A stretch of DNA of 12,127 nucleotides from an uncultured Lachnospiraceae bacterium (GCA_910587495.1 CAJUMT010000098.1:1-12127), one strand, 5' to 3'; shown: positions 1-8,011, numbered from the stretch's first letter. Notes: generated from the sequence alone by a model not told the origin. Numbers and translations: made by a program.

Positions 1-1
1 G

Positions 2-2176
2 CTCCAGATTGCCACGGATAAAATCATGGTCCGGATGCCCAAGACAAAGCGGGGAACCACCGAGATTGAGAATTACTATGCAGCGGATGTGGCGAACACA
101 TACCAGGTGACTCCCGCGCAGATCATTGAATTGAAAGCGCTGATGGGAGATTCCTCTGACAATATTCCGGGAGTACCGGGGATTGGGGAAAAAGGAGCTA
201 CCAATTTGATTACCACTTATGGGAGTATAGAGAACGCTTACGCCCATGTGGAAGAGATTAAACCCAACCGGACGAAAGAAGCTTTAAAAAATCATTATGA
301 TATGGCGGTCATGAGTAAGGAACTGGCTACTATCTGCGTGGAAGCGCCCATATCTTTTGATTGGGAGCAGGCAAGATACACGAATCCCTATACGCCTGAA
401 GCCTACGAACAGTGCCGAAAACTGAATTTTAAAAAGCTTCTGGACCGTTTTGACCGGGCGACTGCCCTGGCGCAGGCAGAACCCGAAGCCAAAAGAGTCA
501 CAGACTTAAGCGAGGCGGAGGAAATATTTGCTAGGGCAAAAGCGCAGGAAAAAATTGCTTTTGAAATTTGCAGGCAGGAGAAAGAAAACAGTCTGACGCT
601 TACCCTGTCAGATTCCGGAATGATGATGACGGAGCAGGAGACAGGTATATCACTGGCTCTGTCCGATACAGAAGCGTATTATGTTGTGGCGGAAGGATTT
701 TTGACGGAAACTTATCTGTTTGACTGCCTGAAAGAGATCGTGGAACATGTGCCTCTGTGTGCGTCTTCGGACGTGAAAAGTCTGCTAAGTCATATGCGGC
801 CGATTCATACAGAGCATATGTTTGACATAGAGATTGCCGCTTATCTTGTGAATCCTTTGATGAGCAGCTATGCTCATGACGATCTGGGCAGGCCTTATGC
901 CGCTTTGACGACCTGGAAGAGAGCTTCGGAACTTTTGAAAAAGCTGGAAGAAATGGATATGAAGGCGTTGTTCTATGAGATCGAGATGCCGTTGGTATTT
1001 ACGCTCTATGATATGGAACAGGCTGGCATACGGGTCAATGGAGAGGAATTAAGAGCTTATGGAGAAGCGTTGACCGGCAGGATTTCAGAGTTGGAACGGA
1101 AAATTCATGAGGCGGCAGGAGAGCCTTTTAATATCAATTCTCCCAAGCAGCTTGGCGTGATCCTGTTTGACAAACTGGGGCTTCCCAACGGGAAAAAGAC
1201 CAAGACAGGATATTCTACTTCTGCGGAAGTGCTGGATAAACTGGCGGCGGAATATCCGATCGTACAGGATATTCTGGAATACAGGCAGCTGACGAAACTT
1301 AAATCTACCTATGCGGATGGTCTGGGCGCGTGTATTGCAGAAGACGGAAGGATTCACAGTAAGTTTAATCAGACCATTACCGCCACAGGGCGTATCAGCA
1401 GTACGGAGCCGAATCTTCAAAATATTCCTGTGCGTATGGAACTGGGAAGGCTGATCCGTAAAGTATTTATTCCCGCAGAGGGCTGTGTGTTTGTGGATGC
1501 GGATTATTCCCAGATTGAGCTTCGGGTGCTGGCTCATATGTCCGGGGATGAAAAGCTGACAGAAGCGTACCATCAGGCGGAAGACATCCACAGGATCACG
1601 GCGTCTCAAGTGTTTCACATACCTTTTGAGGAAGTGACGCCGCTGCAAAGACGCAACGCCAAAGCGGTTAATTTTGGGATTGTATATGGAATCAGCTCTT
1701 TTGGTCTGTCCCAGGATTTAAGCATATCTAAAAAGGAAGCCCAGGAGTATATCGATCGGTATTTTGAGACCTATCCGGGTATTAAAGGCTTTTTGGACGG
1801 TCTAGTGGAGCATGCAAAAGAGCAGGGATATGTGTCTACCATGTATCAGAGACGCAGACCAATACCAGAGCTTAAATCCTCCAATTATATGCAGCGCTCT
1901 TTTGGAGAGAGGGTGGCGATGAACTCCCCCATCCAGGGGACGGCTGCCGATATCATCAAGATCGCCATGATACGGGTGCATGACCGTCTCAAAGAAGAAG
2001 GACTTGCATCTCGCCTGATTCTTCAGGTACATGATGAACTGCTGATCGAAGCGCGTCTGGAGGAAGTAGAACAGGTCGAACGGATTTTACAAGAAGAGAT
2101 GCAGCAGGCGGCAAAATTAAGCGTGCCTTTGGAGATCGACATGCATCGGGGAAACGACTGGTATGAGGCAAAATAG
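2..2176 (+). CDS. polA: DNA polymerase I, 5'-truncated by the window edge
   Basis: Family A DNA polymerase used in Okazaki-fragment maturation and repair. The frame is open from base 2 (LQIATDKIMVRMPKTK), so the true start lies upstream; the ATG at 26 is internal. Visible parts in order: the end of the 5' nuclease domain with its helix-hairpin segment (MGDSSDNIPGVPGIGEKGA, about 145-200); a degenerate 3'-5' exonuclease-like domain; and the polymerase domain with motif A (DADYSQIELR, about 1497-1526), motif B (NFGIVYG, about 1671-1691) and motif C (VHDE, 2027-2038). In the exonuclease-like domain the segment where the DxE catalytic pair is expected reads FEICRQEKEN, so proofreading is probably absent, as is known for many Firmicute PolA proteins. 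Motif B carries the F found in most bacterial PolA. The stop codon abuts the coaE start, and a GAGG at 2165-2168 inside polA serves coaE. Confidence 0.97.
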   Translation, partial: LQIATDKIMVRMPKTKRGTTEIENYYAADVANTYQVTPAQIIELKALMGDSSDNIPGVPGIGEKGATNLITTYGSIENAYAHVEEIKPNRTKEALKNHYDMAVMSKELATICVEAPISFDWEQARYTNPYTPEAYEQCRKLNFKKLLDRFDRATALAQAEPEAKRVTDLSEAEEIFARAKAQEKIAFEICRQEKENSLTLTLSDSGMMMTEQETGISLALSDTEAYYVVAEGFLTETYLFDCLKEIVEHVPLCASSDVKSLLSHMRPIHTEHMFDIEIAAYLVNPLMSSYAHDDLGRPYAALTTWKRASELLKKLEEMDMKALFYEIEMPLVFTLYDMEQAGIRVNGEELRAYGEALTGRISELERKIHEAAGEPFNINSPKQLGVILFDKLGLPNGKKTKTGYSTSAEVLDKLAAEYPIVQDILEYRQLTKLKSTYADGLGACIAEDGRIHSKFNQTITATGRISSTEPNLQNIPVRMELGRLIRKVFIPAEGCVFVDADYSQIELRVLAHMSGDEKLTEAYHQAEDIHRITASQVFHIPFEEVTPLQRRNAKAVNFGIVYGISSFGLSQDLSISKKEAQEYIDRYFETYPGIKGFLDGLVEHAKEQGYVSTMYQRRRPIPELKSSNYMQRSFGERVAMNSPIQGTAADIIKIAMIRVHDRLKEEGLASRLILQVHDELLIEARLEEVEQVERILQEEMQQAAKLSVPLEIDMHRGNDWYEAK

Positions 2177-2764
2177 ATGAAAATAATAGGAGTGACCGGT
2201 GGGGTCGGAGCAGGAAAAAGTACCGTGCTGATGTACCTGACCAGACAGTACAAAGCAAAAGTGATGCAGGCGGATGAGATAGGACATGAAGTCATGGAAC
2301 CGGGCAGGGAGGCGTATCAGAAAATCCTGTCTGTTTTCGGAGAAAATATTCTGTCCGAAGACGGGTATATTGACAGAAAAGCGCTGGGGCATATCGTGTT
2401 TTCAGATCAGGAAAAGTTAAAAGAATTAAACGCTATTATTCATCCGGCGGTAAAAGAAGAGATTCTTCGCCGCCTTGCCAGGGCAAAAGAAGCAGGGGAA
2501 ACATATGCAGTGGTGGAAGCTGCACTATTTTTGGAAGAAAAATATGATGCATTCTGCGACGAAACGTGGTATATTTATACGAATGAGGAACGAAGGCGGG
2601 ACAGGCTTAAAAAGTCCCGCGGTTATACCGACGAGAGGATTGATCAGATCTTTGAAAATCAGAAGACGCATGAAGAATTCTTAAGCCGGTGCAGGTTTGT
2701 TATAGATAATAATAAGGCGCAGGAGGATACATGGCGCCAGATTGACAGAAGGATGAAGCGATAA
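2177..2764 (+). CDS. coaE: Dephospho-CoA kinase
   Basis: Catalyses the last step of coenzyme A synthesis, ATP-dependent 3'-phosphorylation of dephospho-CoA, in the cytosol. At 195 residues it has normal family length. The P-loop GGVGAGKST lies at residues 8-16, followed by the conserved acidic/His segment QADEIGHEV (about 31-39) and an IIHP motif (about 87-90) typical of CoaE. The start ATG directly follows the polA stop with no gap, and the ribosome site GAGG (2165-2168, 8-nt spacing) lies within polA. The next gene begins immediately after its stop, so polA, coaE and the following hydrolase gene are probably translationally coupled. A second CoA gene, coaBC, lies at 7992-9184 on the other strand, in a separate transcription unit. 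Confidence 0.96.
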   Translation: MKIIGVTGGVGAGKSTVLMYLTRQYKAKVMQADEIGHEVMEPGREAYQKILSVFGENILSEDGYIDRKALGHIVFSDQEKLKELNAIIHPAVKEEILRRLARAKEAGETYAVVEAALFLEEKYDAFCDETWYIYTNEERRRDRLKKSRGYTDERIDQIFENQKTHEEFLSRCRFVIDNNKAQEDTWRQIDRRMKR

Positions 2765-3562
2765 ATGAGATTATGCAGCATAGCCAGCGGCAGCAGCGGG
2801 AACTGCATTTATACAGGCAGTGATACGACCCATCTGTTGGTGGATGCGGGTTTAAGTGCGAAAAAGATTGAAGAAGGACTTAAAAAGCTTAAGCTGGATG
2901 GTAAAGATATTCAGGGGCTTTTGATCACTCATGAACATGCAGACCATATCAAAGGGGTGGGTGTTCTGGCGCGCAGGTATGGATTTCCGATCTATGCAAC
3001 AAAGGGAACCATTGATCGGATGAAACGTACGAAAAGTCTGGGAGCCGTGGACAGCGGATTGTATCATGTGATCCGGGCGGATCAGCGTTTTATGTTGGGA
3101 GATGTGGAAGTGGAACCTTTCAAAATATCCCATGATGCGGCAGAGCCGGTAGCATACCGTTTCTGGTGCGGAAAGAAGAGCGCGGCGGTGGCTACGGATA
3201 TGGGCGTGTATACAGATTACATAGTGGAGCGGTTAAAAGGCGTGGACGCGCTTTTATTAGAAGCGAATCATGATATCCAGATGCTTGAAGTGGGGCCGTA
3301 TCCATATGAGCTGAAACAGAGGATTTTAGGCAGTAGAGGCCATCTGTCCAATGAAAGCGCAGGGCAGCTTTTATGCCGGATTTTGCATGATGGGCTGAAA
3401 CGGGTGTATTTGGGGCATCTCAGTAAAGAAAATAATTATGCAGAACTGGCCTATGAGACAGTCAGGCTGGAAATACGGCTGGAGCCTGTAAAGTATCAGC
3501 CGGAGGATTTTGATATCCAGGTGGCGGGCAGAGATGCATGTTCGGAAATTTGTGAATTTTAA
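2765..3562 (+). CDS. yycJ: Metallo-beta-lactamase-fold hydrolase, YycJ/WalJ-like
   Basis: A 265-residue single-domain MBL-fold protein. The N-terminus (SIASGSSGNC, residues 5-14) and LLVDAG (24-29) are typical of the YycJ/WalJ group. The metal-binding motif HEHADH is at residues 56-61, with further candidate ligands in SHDAAEP, ATDMG, EANHD and GHLSKENN. In Bacilli the homologue sits beside the walRK two-component genes and has been linked to coordination of cell-wall metabolism with replication; its substrate is not settled. Here it directly follows polA-coaE with zero intergenic bases, using AAGGA at 2749-2753 as the probable ribosome site. The family call is firm. The exact biochemical role is not known from the sequence. 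Confidence 0.9.
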   Translation: MRLCSIASGSSGNCIYTGSDTTHLLVDAGLSAKKIEEGLKKLKLDGKDIQGLLITHEHADHIKGVGVLARRYGFPIYATKGTIDRMKRTKSLGAVDSGLYHVIRADQRFMLGDVEVEPFKISHDAAEPVAYRFWCGKKSAAVATDMGVYTDYIVERLKGVDALLLEANHDIQMLEVGPYPYELKQRILGSRGHLSNESAGQLLCRILHDGLKRVYLGHLSKENNYAELAYETVRLEIRLEPVKYQPEDFDIQVAGRDACSEICEF

Positions 3563-3580
3563 AAACAGCGGAGGCAAATA

Positions 3581-3850
3581 ATGAAGAAACTGATTATTAC
3601 GGTGGTAGGGCATGATACGGTAGGTATCATTGCGAAGGTATGTACTTATCTGGCGGAGAATGAGGTGAATATTTTGGATATTTCTCAGACGATCGTAGAT
3701 GGGTATTTTAACATGATGATGGTGGTGGACGCGGGGAAGACGGCTGATGTGGCAAAGCTTTCTAAAGAGTTGGGAATCCTGGGTGAAGAGATCGGCGTGG
3801 TGATCCGCTGCCAGCATGAAGATATTTTTAATATGATGCATCGCGTATAA
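3581..3850 (+). CDS. Small ACT-domain protein (UPF0237 family)
   Basis: An 89-residue protein made of one ACT domain, beginning MKKLIITVVGHDTVGIIAKV. The GHDTVGIIA loop is where ACT domains usually bind amino-acid-like ligands. The rest follows the expected beta-alpha-beta-beta-alpha-beta pattern (VNILDISQTIVDGYFNMMMVVD). The start is fixed by a strong GGAGG at 3570-3574, six bases before the ATG. It lies 18 bases after the hydrolase gene and 15 bases before the UPF0210 gene; this ACT/UPF0210 pair is a recurrent neighbourhood in Firmicutes and archaea. A sensory or regulatory subunit role for the larger partner is a reasonable inference, but neither ligand nor function is established. Confidence 0.92.
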   Translation: MKKLIITVVGHDTVGIIAKVCTYLAENEVNILDISQTIVDGYFNMMMVVDAGKTADVAKLSKELGILGEEIGVVIRCQHEDIFNMMHRV

Positions 3851-3865
3851 GAAGGGGATGAAAGT

Positions 3866-5230
3866 ATGATCAATATCAGCGAAGTACTTGAGACCAATAA
3901 GATGATCGAGCAGGAAAACCTGGATGTGCGTACGATTACATTAGGCATCAGCCTGATGGACTGCATCGATGCAAACCTTGCTACGGTAAAGAAAAATATT
4001 TATGAAAAGATCACGTCAACGGCTAAGGATCTGGTGGCTGTGGGGCAGGCAATAGAAGCAGAATATGGGGTTCCTATTGTAAACAAACGTATTTCTGTGA
4101 CGCCCATGGCTCTGGTAGGAGGCGCAGCCTGTAAAACTTCGGATGATTATGTGGAGCTTGCGAAAGTCTTAGATCAGGCTGCGAAAACCGTAGGTGTAAA
4201 TTTCCTCGGCGGATTTTCCGCCCTGGTATCCAAAGGAATGACAAAAAGCGACGAGCTTTTGATGCATGCAATTCCAGGAGCGCTTGCGCAGACAGAGCGG
4301 GTGTGCAGTTCGGTAAACGTAGGCTCTACCAAAACCGGTATTGACATGGATGCGGTAAAACTCATGGGAGAGATTATAAAAGAAACCGCGGAACTTACCA
4401 GGGAGGAAGATTCTCTTGGCTGTGCCAAACTGGTCGTTTTTTGCAATGCGCCGGATGACAACCCTTTTATGGCGGGCGCTTTTCATGGGGTGACGGAAGG
4501 TGACGCGGTGATCCATGTGGGTGTCAGTGGTCCGGGTGTCGTGAAGACCGCCTTGGCCAAAGTACGCGGTGAAAATTTTGAAGTATTGTGCGAGACGATT
4601 AAAAAGACAGCTTTTAAGATCACACGCGTGGGGCAACTGGTAGCGCAGGAGGCTTCCCGGCGCCTTGGCATTCCATTCGGGATTATTGATCTTTCCTTGG
4701 CTCCGACGCCTGCCATCGGTGACAGCGTAGCGGAGATCTTACAGGAGATCGGACTGGAGCGGGCGGGCGCGCCGGGCACCACAGCGGCGCTGGCGCTTTT
4801 AAACGATCAGGTGAAGAAGGGCGGTGTGATGGCATCCTCCTATGTGGGAGGATTAAGCGGTGCGTTTATACCGGTCAGCGAGGATCAGGGGATGATTGAC
4901 GCCGTGCAGGCGGGCGCGCTGACGCTGGAAAAACTAGAGGCCATGACCTGCGTCTGTTCTGTAGGCCTTGATATGATCGCGATCCCGGGCGATACGACGG
5001 CGGCTACTATTTCAGGCATTATTGCAGATGAGATGGCGATTGGTATGGTGAACCAGAAGACGACAGCTGTACGTCTGATTCCTGTGATTGGGAAAGGCGT
5101 GGGCGAAATAGTGGAATTTGGCGGACTTTTGGGTTACGCGCCTGTTATGCCTGTCAACACTTTTTCCTGCGATACATTTGTAAACCGGGGCGGCAGGATA
5201 CCGGCGCCCATACACAGTTTTAAAAATTAA
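3866..5230 (+). CDS. PFL-like protein of the UPF0210/DUF711 family
   Basis: A 454-residue cytosolic protein of normal family length, with the family's conserved blocks: CSSVNVGSTKTG (about 149-160), FCNAPDDNPFMAGAFHG (about 193-209), SLAPTPAIGDSVAE (about 275-288), TCVCSVGLDMIAIPGDTTAA (about 358-377) and the C-terminal FVNRGGRIPAPIHSFKN. The family is described as having a pyruvate formate-lyase/anaerobic ribonucleotide reductase-like fold, but no glycyl-radical motif of the R-V-x-G-Y kind is visible. The conserved Cys-Val-Cys is an obvious candidate active-site element (inference). The start is supported by GAAGGGG at 3851-3857, eight bases before the ATG. It is the last gene of the operon and is followed after 16 bases by a terminator-like hairpin. 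Function unknown. Confidence 0.93.
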   Translation: MINISEVLETNKMIEQENLDVRTITLGISLMDCIDANLATVKKNIYEKITSTAKDLVAVGQAIEAEYGVPIVNKRISVTPMALVGGAACKTSDDYVELAKVLDQAAKTVGVNFLGGFSALVSKGMTKSDELLMHAIPGALAQTERVCSSVNVGSTKTGIDMDAVKLMGEIIKETAELTREEDSLGCAKLVVFCNAPDDNPFMAGAFHGVTEGDAVIHVGVSGPGVVKTALAKVRGENFEVLCETIKKTAFKITRVGQLVAQEASRRLGIPFGIIDLSLAPTPAIGDSVAEILQEIGLERAGAPGTTAALALLNDQVKKGGVMASSYVGGLSGAFIPVSEDQGMIDAVQAGALTLEKLEAMTCVCSVGLDMIAIPGDTTAATISGIIADEMAIGMVNQKTTAVRLIPVIGKGVGEIVEFGGLLGYAPVMPVNTFSCDTFVNRGGRIPAPIHSFKN

Positions 5231-5246
5231 AAACACGAATATCCGC

Positions 5247-5295
5247 AAAACTCTTTGTCTGTCCTATATCTGTTGTGGCCGGCAAAGAGTTTTTT
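5247..5295 (+). terminator. Rho-independent terminator of the polA-to-UPF0210 operon
   Basis: An 11-bp perfect stem (AAAACTCTTTG at 5247-5257 with CAAAGAGTTTT at 5283-5293) with a 25-nt loop, its 3' arm running into six T residues (5290-5295). It starts 16 bases after the UPF0210 stop codon. The loop is longer than usual, so efficiency may be moderate, but position and T-run fit an operon end. Confidence 0.7.
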
Positions 5296-5309
5296 GTGTG
5301 CTAAAATAT

Positions 5310-5339
5310 GCAGGTTGGGGCGGGATTTTGACAGGTTAA
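5310..5339 (+). promoter_or_regulatory. Candidate LytTR-regulator operator (two CAGGTT half-sites)
   Basis: GCAGGTTGG at 5310-5318 and ACAGGTTAA at 5331-5339 form a direct repeat with a 21-bp period (two helical turns), that is, 9-bp half-sites with a 12-bp spacer. This is the layout known for LytTR-domain binding sites such as those of AgrA. The site ends 11 bases upstream of the proposed -35 box of the LytTR gene, a suitable place for an activator. The half-sites resemble, but do not exactly match, the AgrA-type GTT-centred consensus. Autoregulation is an inference. Confidence 0.45.
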
Positions 5340-5350
5340 AGCCAAAGGGA

Positions 5351-5379
5351 TTGCGTGGAAGAAAAAAATAATTTATACT
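5351..5379 (+). promoter_or_regulatory. Promoter of the LytTR-membrane protein-ABC cassette
   Basis: TTGCGT (5351-5356), a 17-bp spacer and TATACT (5374-5379). The -10 is good (5/6) and the -35 weak (3/6), as expected for an activator-dependent promoter. Transcription would start near 5386, leaving a leader of about 20 bases that holds GGGGTGG (5396-5402) before the TTG start. Confidence 0.55.
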
Positions 5380-5406
5380 GTCCAAAAGAAAAAGCGGGGT
5401 GGAACA

Positions 5407-5847
5407 TTGAAGATCAGGATAGAAGAAGATGCTTCTCTGGATGAGATGGAGATCACCATACGGTGCCGACAGACCAATGACGCAGTCATACGGATGCTGG
5501 AAATGCTTCGGATGACGGACAGAAAACTGACAGGTCATCTGGGAAACCAGACCTATATCCTGGACGTGGGCCAGATTTTGTATATCGATACGGTGGAGAA
5601 ACGCACATTTTTATATACGCAGACAAACGTATACGAAACGCCGCTGCGTCTGTACGAACTGGAAGAGCGTCTGGAAAGCTGTGATTTTTTTCGCGCCTCC
5701 AAGTCGTCCATCATTAACTTTAATCAGATTCAGTCTTTAAAATCCGAGTTTGGCGGAACCATGCAGGTGACCATGACAAACGGCGAATGCCTGAATGTAT
5801 CCCGTCAGTACGCGAAAACGATCAAGGAAAAGCTGGGGTGCCTGTGA
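5407..5847 (+). CDS. LytTR-domain transcriptional regulator without receiver domain
   Basis: A 146-residue DNA-binding protein. Residues about 1-40 form the short N-terminal segment (MKIRIEEDASLDEMEITIRC) typical of the LytTR group encoded beside DUF3021 proteins. Residues about 45-143 form a LytTR domain with the recognisable FFRASKSSIINFNQI block (94-108) and a C-terminal VSRQYAKTIKEKL. There is no phosphoacceptor receiver domain, so activity is probably controlled by another protein, plausibly the membrane protein encoded next, as in streptococcal LytTR regulatory systems (HdrRM, BrsRM). The start is a TTG at 5407, chosen because it gives the standard MKI N-terminus and lies four bases after GGGGTGG. 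The TGA stop overlaps the next ATG by one base. Likely role: activator of its own operon (inference). Confidence 0.9.
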   Translation: MKIRIEEDASLDEMEITIRCRQTNDAVIRMLEMLRMTDRKLTGHLGNQTYILDVGQILYIDTVEKRTFLYTQTNVYETPLRLYELEERLESCDFFRASKSSIINFNQIQSLKSEFGGTMQVTMTNGECLNVSRQYAKTIKEKLGCL

Positions 5848-6305
5848 TGAAATATGTAATGAGATGCTATCGTATTCTAAAACCTGTGTGTATCCACACA
5901 TCTTATATATTTACGTTGCTGACTGTATTCTATCTGGCTGCTTACAGTCTGTCAGGGAAGCAGATTCCTTTTTCAGCCGGACTGCTGTGGGGGCTTCTGG
6001 CATTTTCAGTAGTAAGCGCAGGCCTTTGGAAGCTTTTTCTGGACTCTAAACCCTTCCATCGCATTCCTTATGCGCTGCGTCTGGTATTATATCTGTGCGG
6101 CGTGGCCTTGTGGGCCTGTGTGGATTTATATTTCTTAAAATCTCTGCACCAGGCAGGGATTGGTAAAAATGTCGGTATTCTTGTGCTGGCAATTGTTCTT
6201 CTTTGCTGCGTGTGCCTGGAACTGTTTAATCGGTATCGGACCCATATGTATAATAAATTGCTGAAAAATTATAAAAATAGTAGAAAGGGCAGGCAGAAGT
6301 TATGA
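5847..6305 (+). CDS. Four-helix membrane protein, DUF3021-like; probable partner of the LytTR regulator
   Basis: A 152-residue protein with four predicted membrane segments (about residues 16-36, 43-64, 76-98 and 107-127) and a basic C-terminal tail (LFNRYRTHMYNKLLKNYKNSRKGR), the layout of DUF3021 proteins usually encoded next to LytTR regulators. The start at 5847 overlaps the upstream stop (TGATG) and is preceded by GGGGTG at 5835-5840. An in-frame ATG at 5787 lies inside the regulator gene and would add 20 hydrophilic residues before the first helix, so it is unlikely. Its stop overlaps the ABC gene start (ATGA). By analogy with LytTR regulatory systems it may hold the regulator inactive at the membrane until a signal arrives. 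Its assignment to DUF3021 rests on topology, context and tail composition. Confidence 0.72.
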   Translation: MKYVMRCYRILKPVCIHTSYIFTLLTVFYLAAYSLSGKQIPFSAGLLWGLLAFSVVSAGLWKLFLDSKPFHRIPYALRLVLYLCGVALWACVDLYFLKSLHQAGIGKNVGILVLAIVLLCCVCLELFNRYRTHMYNKLLKNYKNSRKGRQKL

Positions 6306-8011
6306 TTGGTAAAATCCGGACGATTTTTTCCAGGAAGCAGAAAATGAAATTTATCGTGTTGTTTTTCATCTTGTTTGGCGGTTCTTTGCTGGAATTTATG
6401 GGAGTCTCCCTGATCCTCCCATTCGTTCAGCTTGTGATGGACCCGGGAGCGGTCGAAAACGGTTGGCTGGCCGCCCTGAACCGTTCGGGAGACGAACTGC
6501 TCTTTCTGACGGGAGTTCTTCTGATGGCAGTCTATATCCTGAAAAATGTATACCTGCTGGGCATGAAATATGTGCAGGTTCGCTTTATCTTTAATAACCG
6601 GTTGGAACTGTCCGCGAGGTTGATGAAAAGCTATATGAAAAAGCCGTATACTTTTCATCTGGAGAAAAATTCTTCGGAAATTTTAAGAAGTGTGACAACG
6701 GATGTGAACAATCTGTATGATCTATTGATGGACGTTATTGACCTGATCTCCCGTTTGCTGATGATCGGGATGCTGGGCATATTTTTAGCCTGCAAAGATC
6801 TGTTGCTTACGCTGGCGACCGTCATGCTGTTGGGATTATGCTCTTTCATGTATTTTCAGGTTATGAGGAAACGCACCCAGGCGTACGGAAGGCAGAATCA
6901 GCTGTACAACAGCCAGATGATCCAGGCGGTCAGCCAGGCTTTGGGCGGAATCAAGGAGATCAAGATCCTTGCAAGGGAAGACTATTTTGTGCGGGCTTAT
7001 GTGGAAAACGGAAGGTGCTATGCTTCCAGCCTGAAAAAAAGCCGGATTTTTCAGTTTATGCCGGGGTATCTGATCGAGACGGCATGTGTCTGCGGCGTAT
7101 TGGGCATCGTGCTGTACCGGCTTAATGGCGGGACGCAGGCGCAGGAATTGATTCCGCAGCTTTCGGTATTTGCCGTGGCGGCGTTTCGGCTTCTTCCTTC
7201 CGTGAACCAGGTTAATCATCTTATGAGCCGGATTTTATTTTTAATGCCGTCTGTGGATAAAATATATGAAGATTTGAAAGAAGCAGGCGAAAAGGAGGTG
7301 GAAAAGCAACAGGAAAAAGAAACAGAACGGTTTTTAAAAGCGGAAACTGTCAGTTTCAGAAATGTTTCATTTAGTTATCCGGGGTCGAAAAAAGAGATAT
7401 TAAAAAATGTGTCTGTGGAAATTCCGCTCAAGAGTTCTTTTGGATTTATAGGAGGGTCCGGCGCCGGAAAGACGACTTTTATAGATCTTCTGCTGGGACT
7501 TTTAGAGCCGGATAAAGGAGGCGTCTTTTATGGAAAACAGAATATCCGTCAATACGCGGAGGACTGGGGCCGTAAACTGGGATATATTCCGCAGAATATT
7601 TATCTGGCAGACGATACGATCCGCCGTAACGTGGCATTTGGCATACCGGATTCTCTGATTGAGGAAGATAAAGTGTGGAACGCGCTGGAAAAGGCGCAGC
7701 TTGCGGATTTTGTGAGAGGTATGGAAAACGGCCTTAATACCCGGATCGGGGAAGTGGGGGTTCGGCTGTCCGGAGGGCAGCGGCAGCGGATCGGCATTGC
7801 GCGTGCCCTCTATCAGGAACCGGAGATTCTGGTGCTTGACGAAGCTACGTCGGCTCTGGATACGGATACCGAACAGGCAGTTATGGAAGCAGTGGAGCAT
7901 CTGAAAGGAAAATGCACCTTACTTATGGTCGCTCACCGCACAAGTACTTTAAAAGGCTGCGAGAAAATATATCGGGTGGAGGATCAGAAAGTTACGCCAG
8001 CGATTGTATGA
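6302..8011 (+). CDS. ABC exporter/flippase, permease fused to ATPase (PglK-like)
   Basis: A 569-residue half-transporter expected to act as a homodimer. Residues about 1-320 form the membrane domain, with helices near 13-37, 58-80, 140-185 and 255-300, and the motif GGIKEIKILAREDYF typical of PglK/WlaB-like lipid-linked oligosaccharide flippases and related exporters. The nucleotide-binding domain has Walker A GGSGAGKTT (384-392), Q-loop YIPQN, signature LSGGQRQR (489-496), Walker B LVLDEA with D513/E514, and the H-loop histidine H545, so it should be catalytically intact. It is coupled to the upstream gene by an ATGA overlap. No glycosyltransferase, peptide precursor or peptidase gene is nearby, so the substrate cannot be inferred. 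Its last 20 bases overlap the convergent coaBC 3' end. Confidence 0.93.
   Translation: MIGKIRTIFSRKQKMKFIVLFFILFGGSLLEFMGVSLILPFVQLVMDPGAVENGWLAALNRSGDELLFLTGVLLMAVYILKNVYLLGMKYVQVRFIFNNRLELSARLMKSYMKKPYTFHLEKNSSEILRSVTTDVNNLYDLLMDVIDLISRLLMIGMLGIFLACKDLLLTLATVMLLGLCSFMYFQVMRKRTQAYGRQNQLYNSQMIQAVSQALGGIKEIKILAREDYFVRAYVENGRCYASSLKKSRIFQFMPGYLIETACVCGVLGIVLYRLNGGTQAQELIPQLSVFAVAAFRLLPSVNQVNHLMSRILFLMPSVDKIYEDLKEAGEKEVEKQQEKETERFLKAETVSFRNVSFSYPGSKKEILKNVSVEIPLKSSFGFIGGSGAGKTTFIDLLLGLLEPDKGGVFYGKQNIRQYAEDWGRKLGYIPQNIYLADDTIRRNVAFGIPDSLIEEDKVWNALEKAQLADFVRGMENGLNTRIGEVGVRLSGGQRQRIGIARALYQEPEILVLDEATSALDTDTEQAVMEAVEHLKGKCTLLMVAHRTSTLKGCEKIYRVEDQKVTPAIV

Noticed and set aside
1085..1648. A 187-codon open frame on the - strand inside polA
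   Set aside because: It lies entirely opposite conserved polymerase motifs, has no ribosome site or recognisable domain, and its composition is that expected from the complement of the polA codons.
4169..4636. Antisense open frame of 155 codons in the UPF0210 gene
   Set aside because: It is the shadow of a strongly conserved gene, with no start signals and no recognisable protein features.
5308..5331. Seven-codon open frame beginning with ATG in the leader region before the LytTR gene
   Set aside because: It has no ribosome site, lies upstream of the proposed transcription start, and nothing supports a leader peptide.
5328..5379. Perfect TTGACA at 5328-5333 as the -35 box for the LytTR gene
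   Set aside because: The spacer to TATACT at 5374 would be 40 bp, and no other -10 lies 16-18 bp downstream. TTGCGT at 5351 has the correct 17-bp spacing; the TTGACA overlaps the second CAGGTT half-site.
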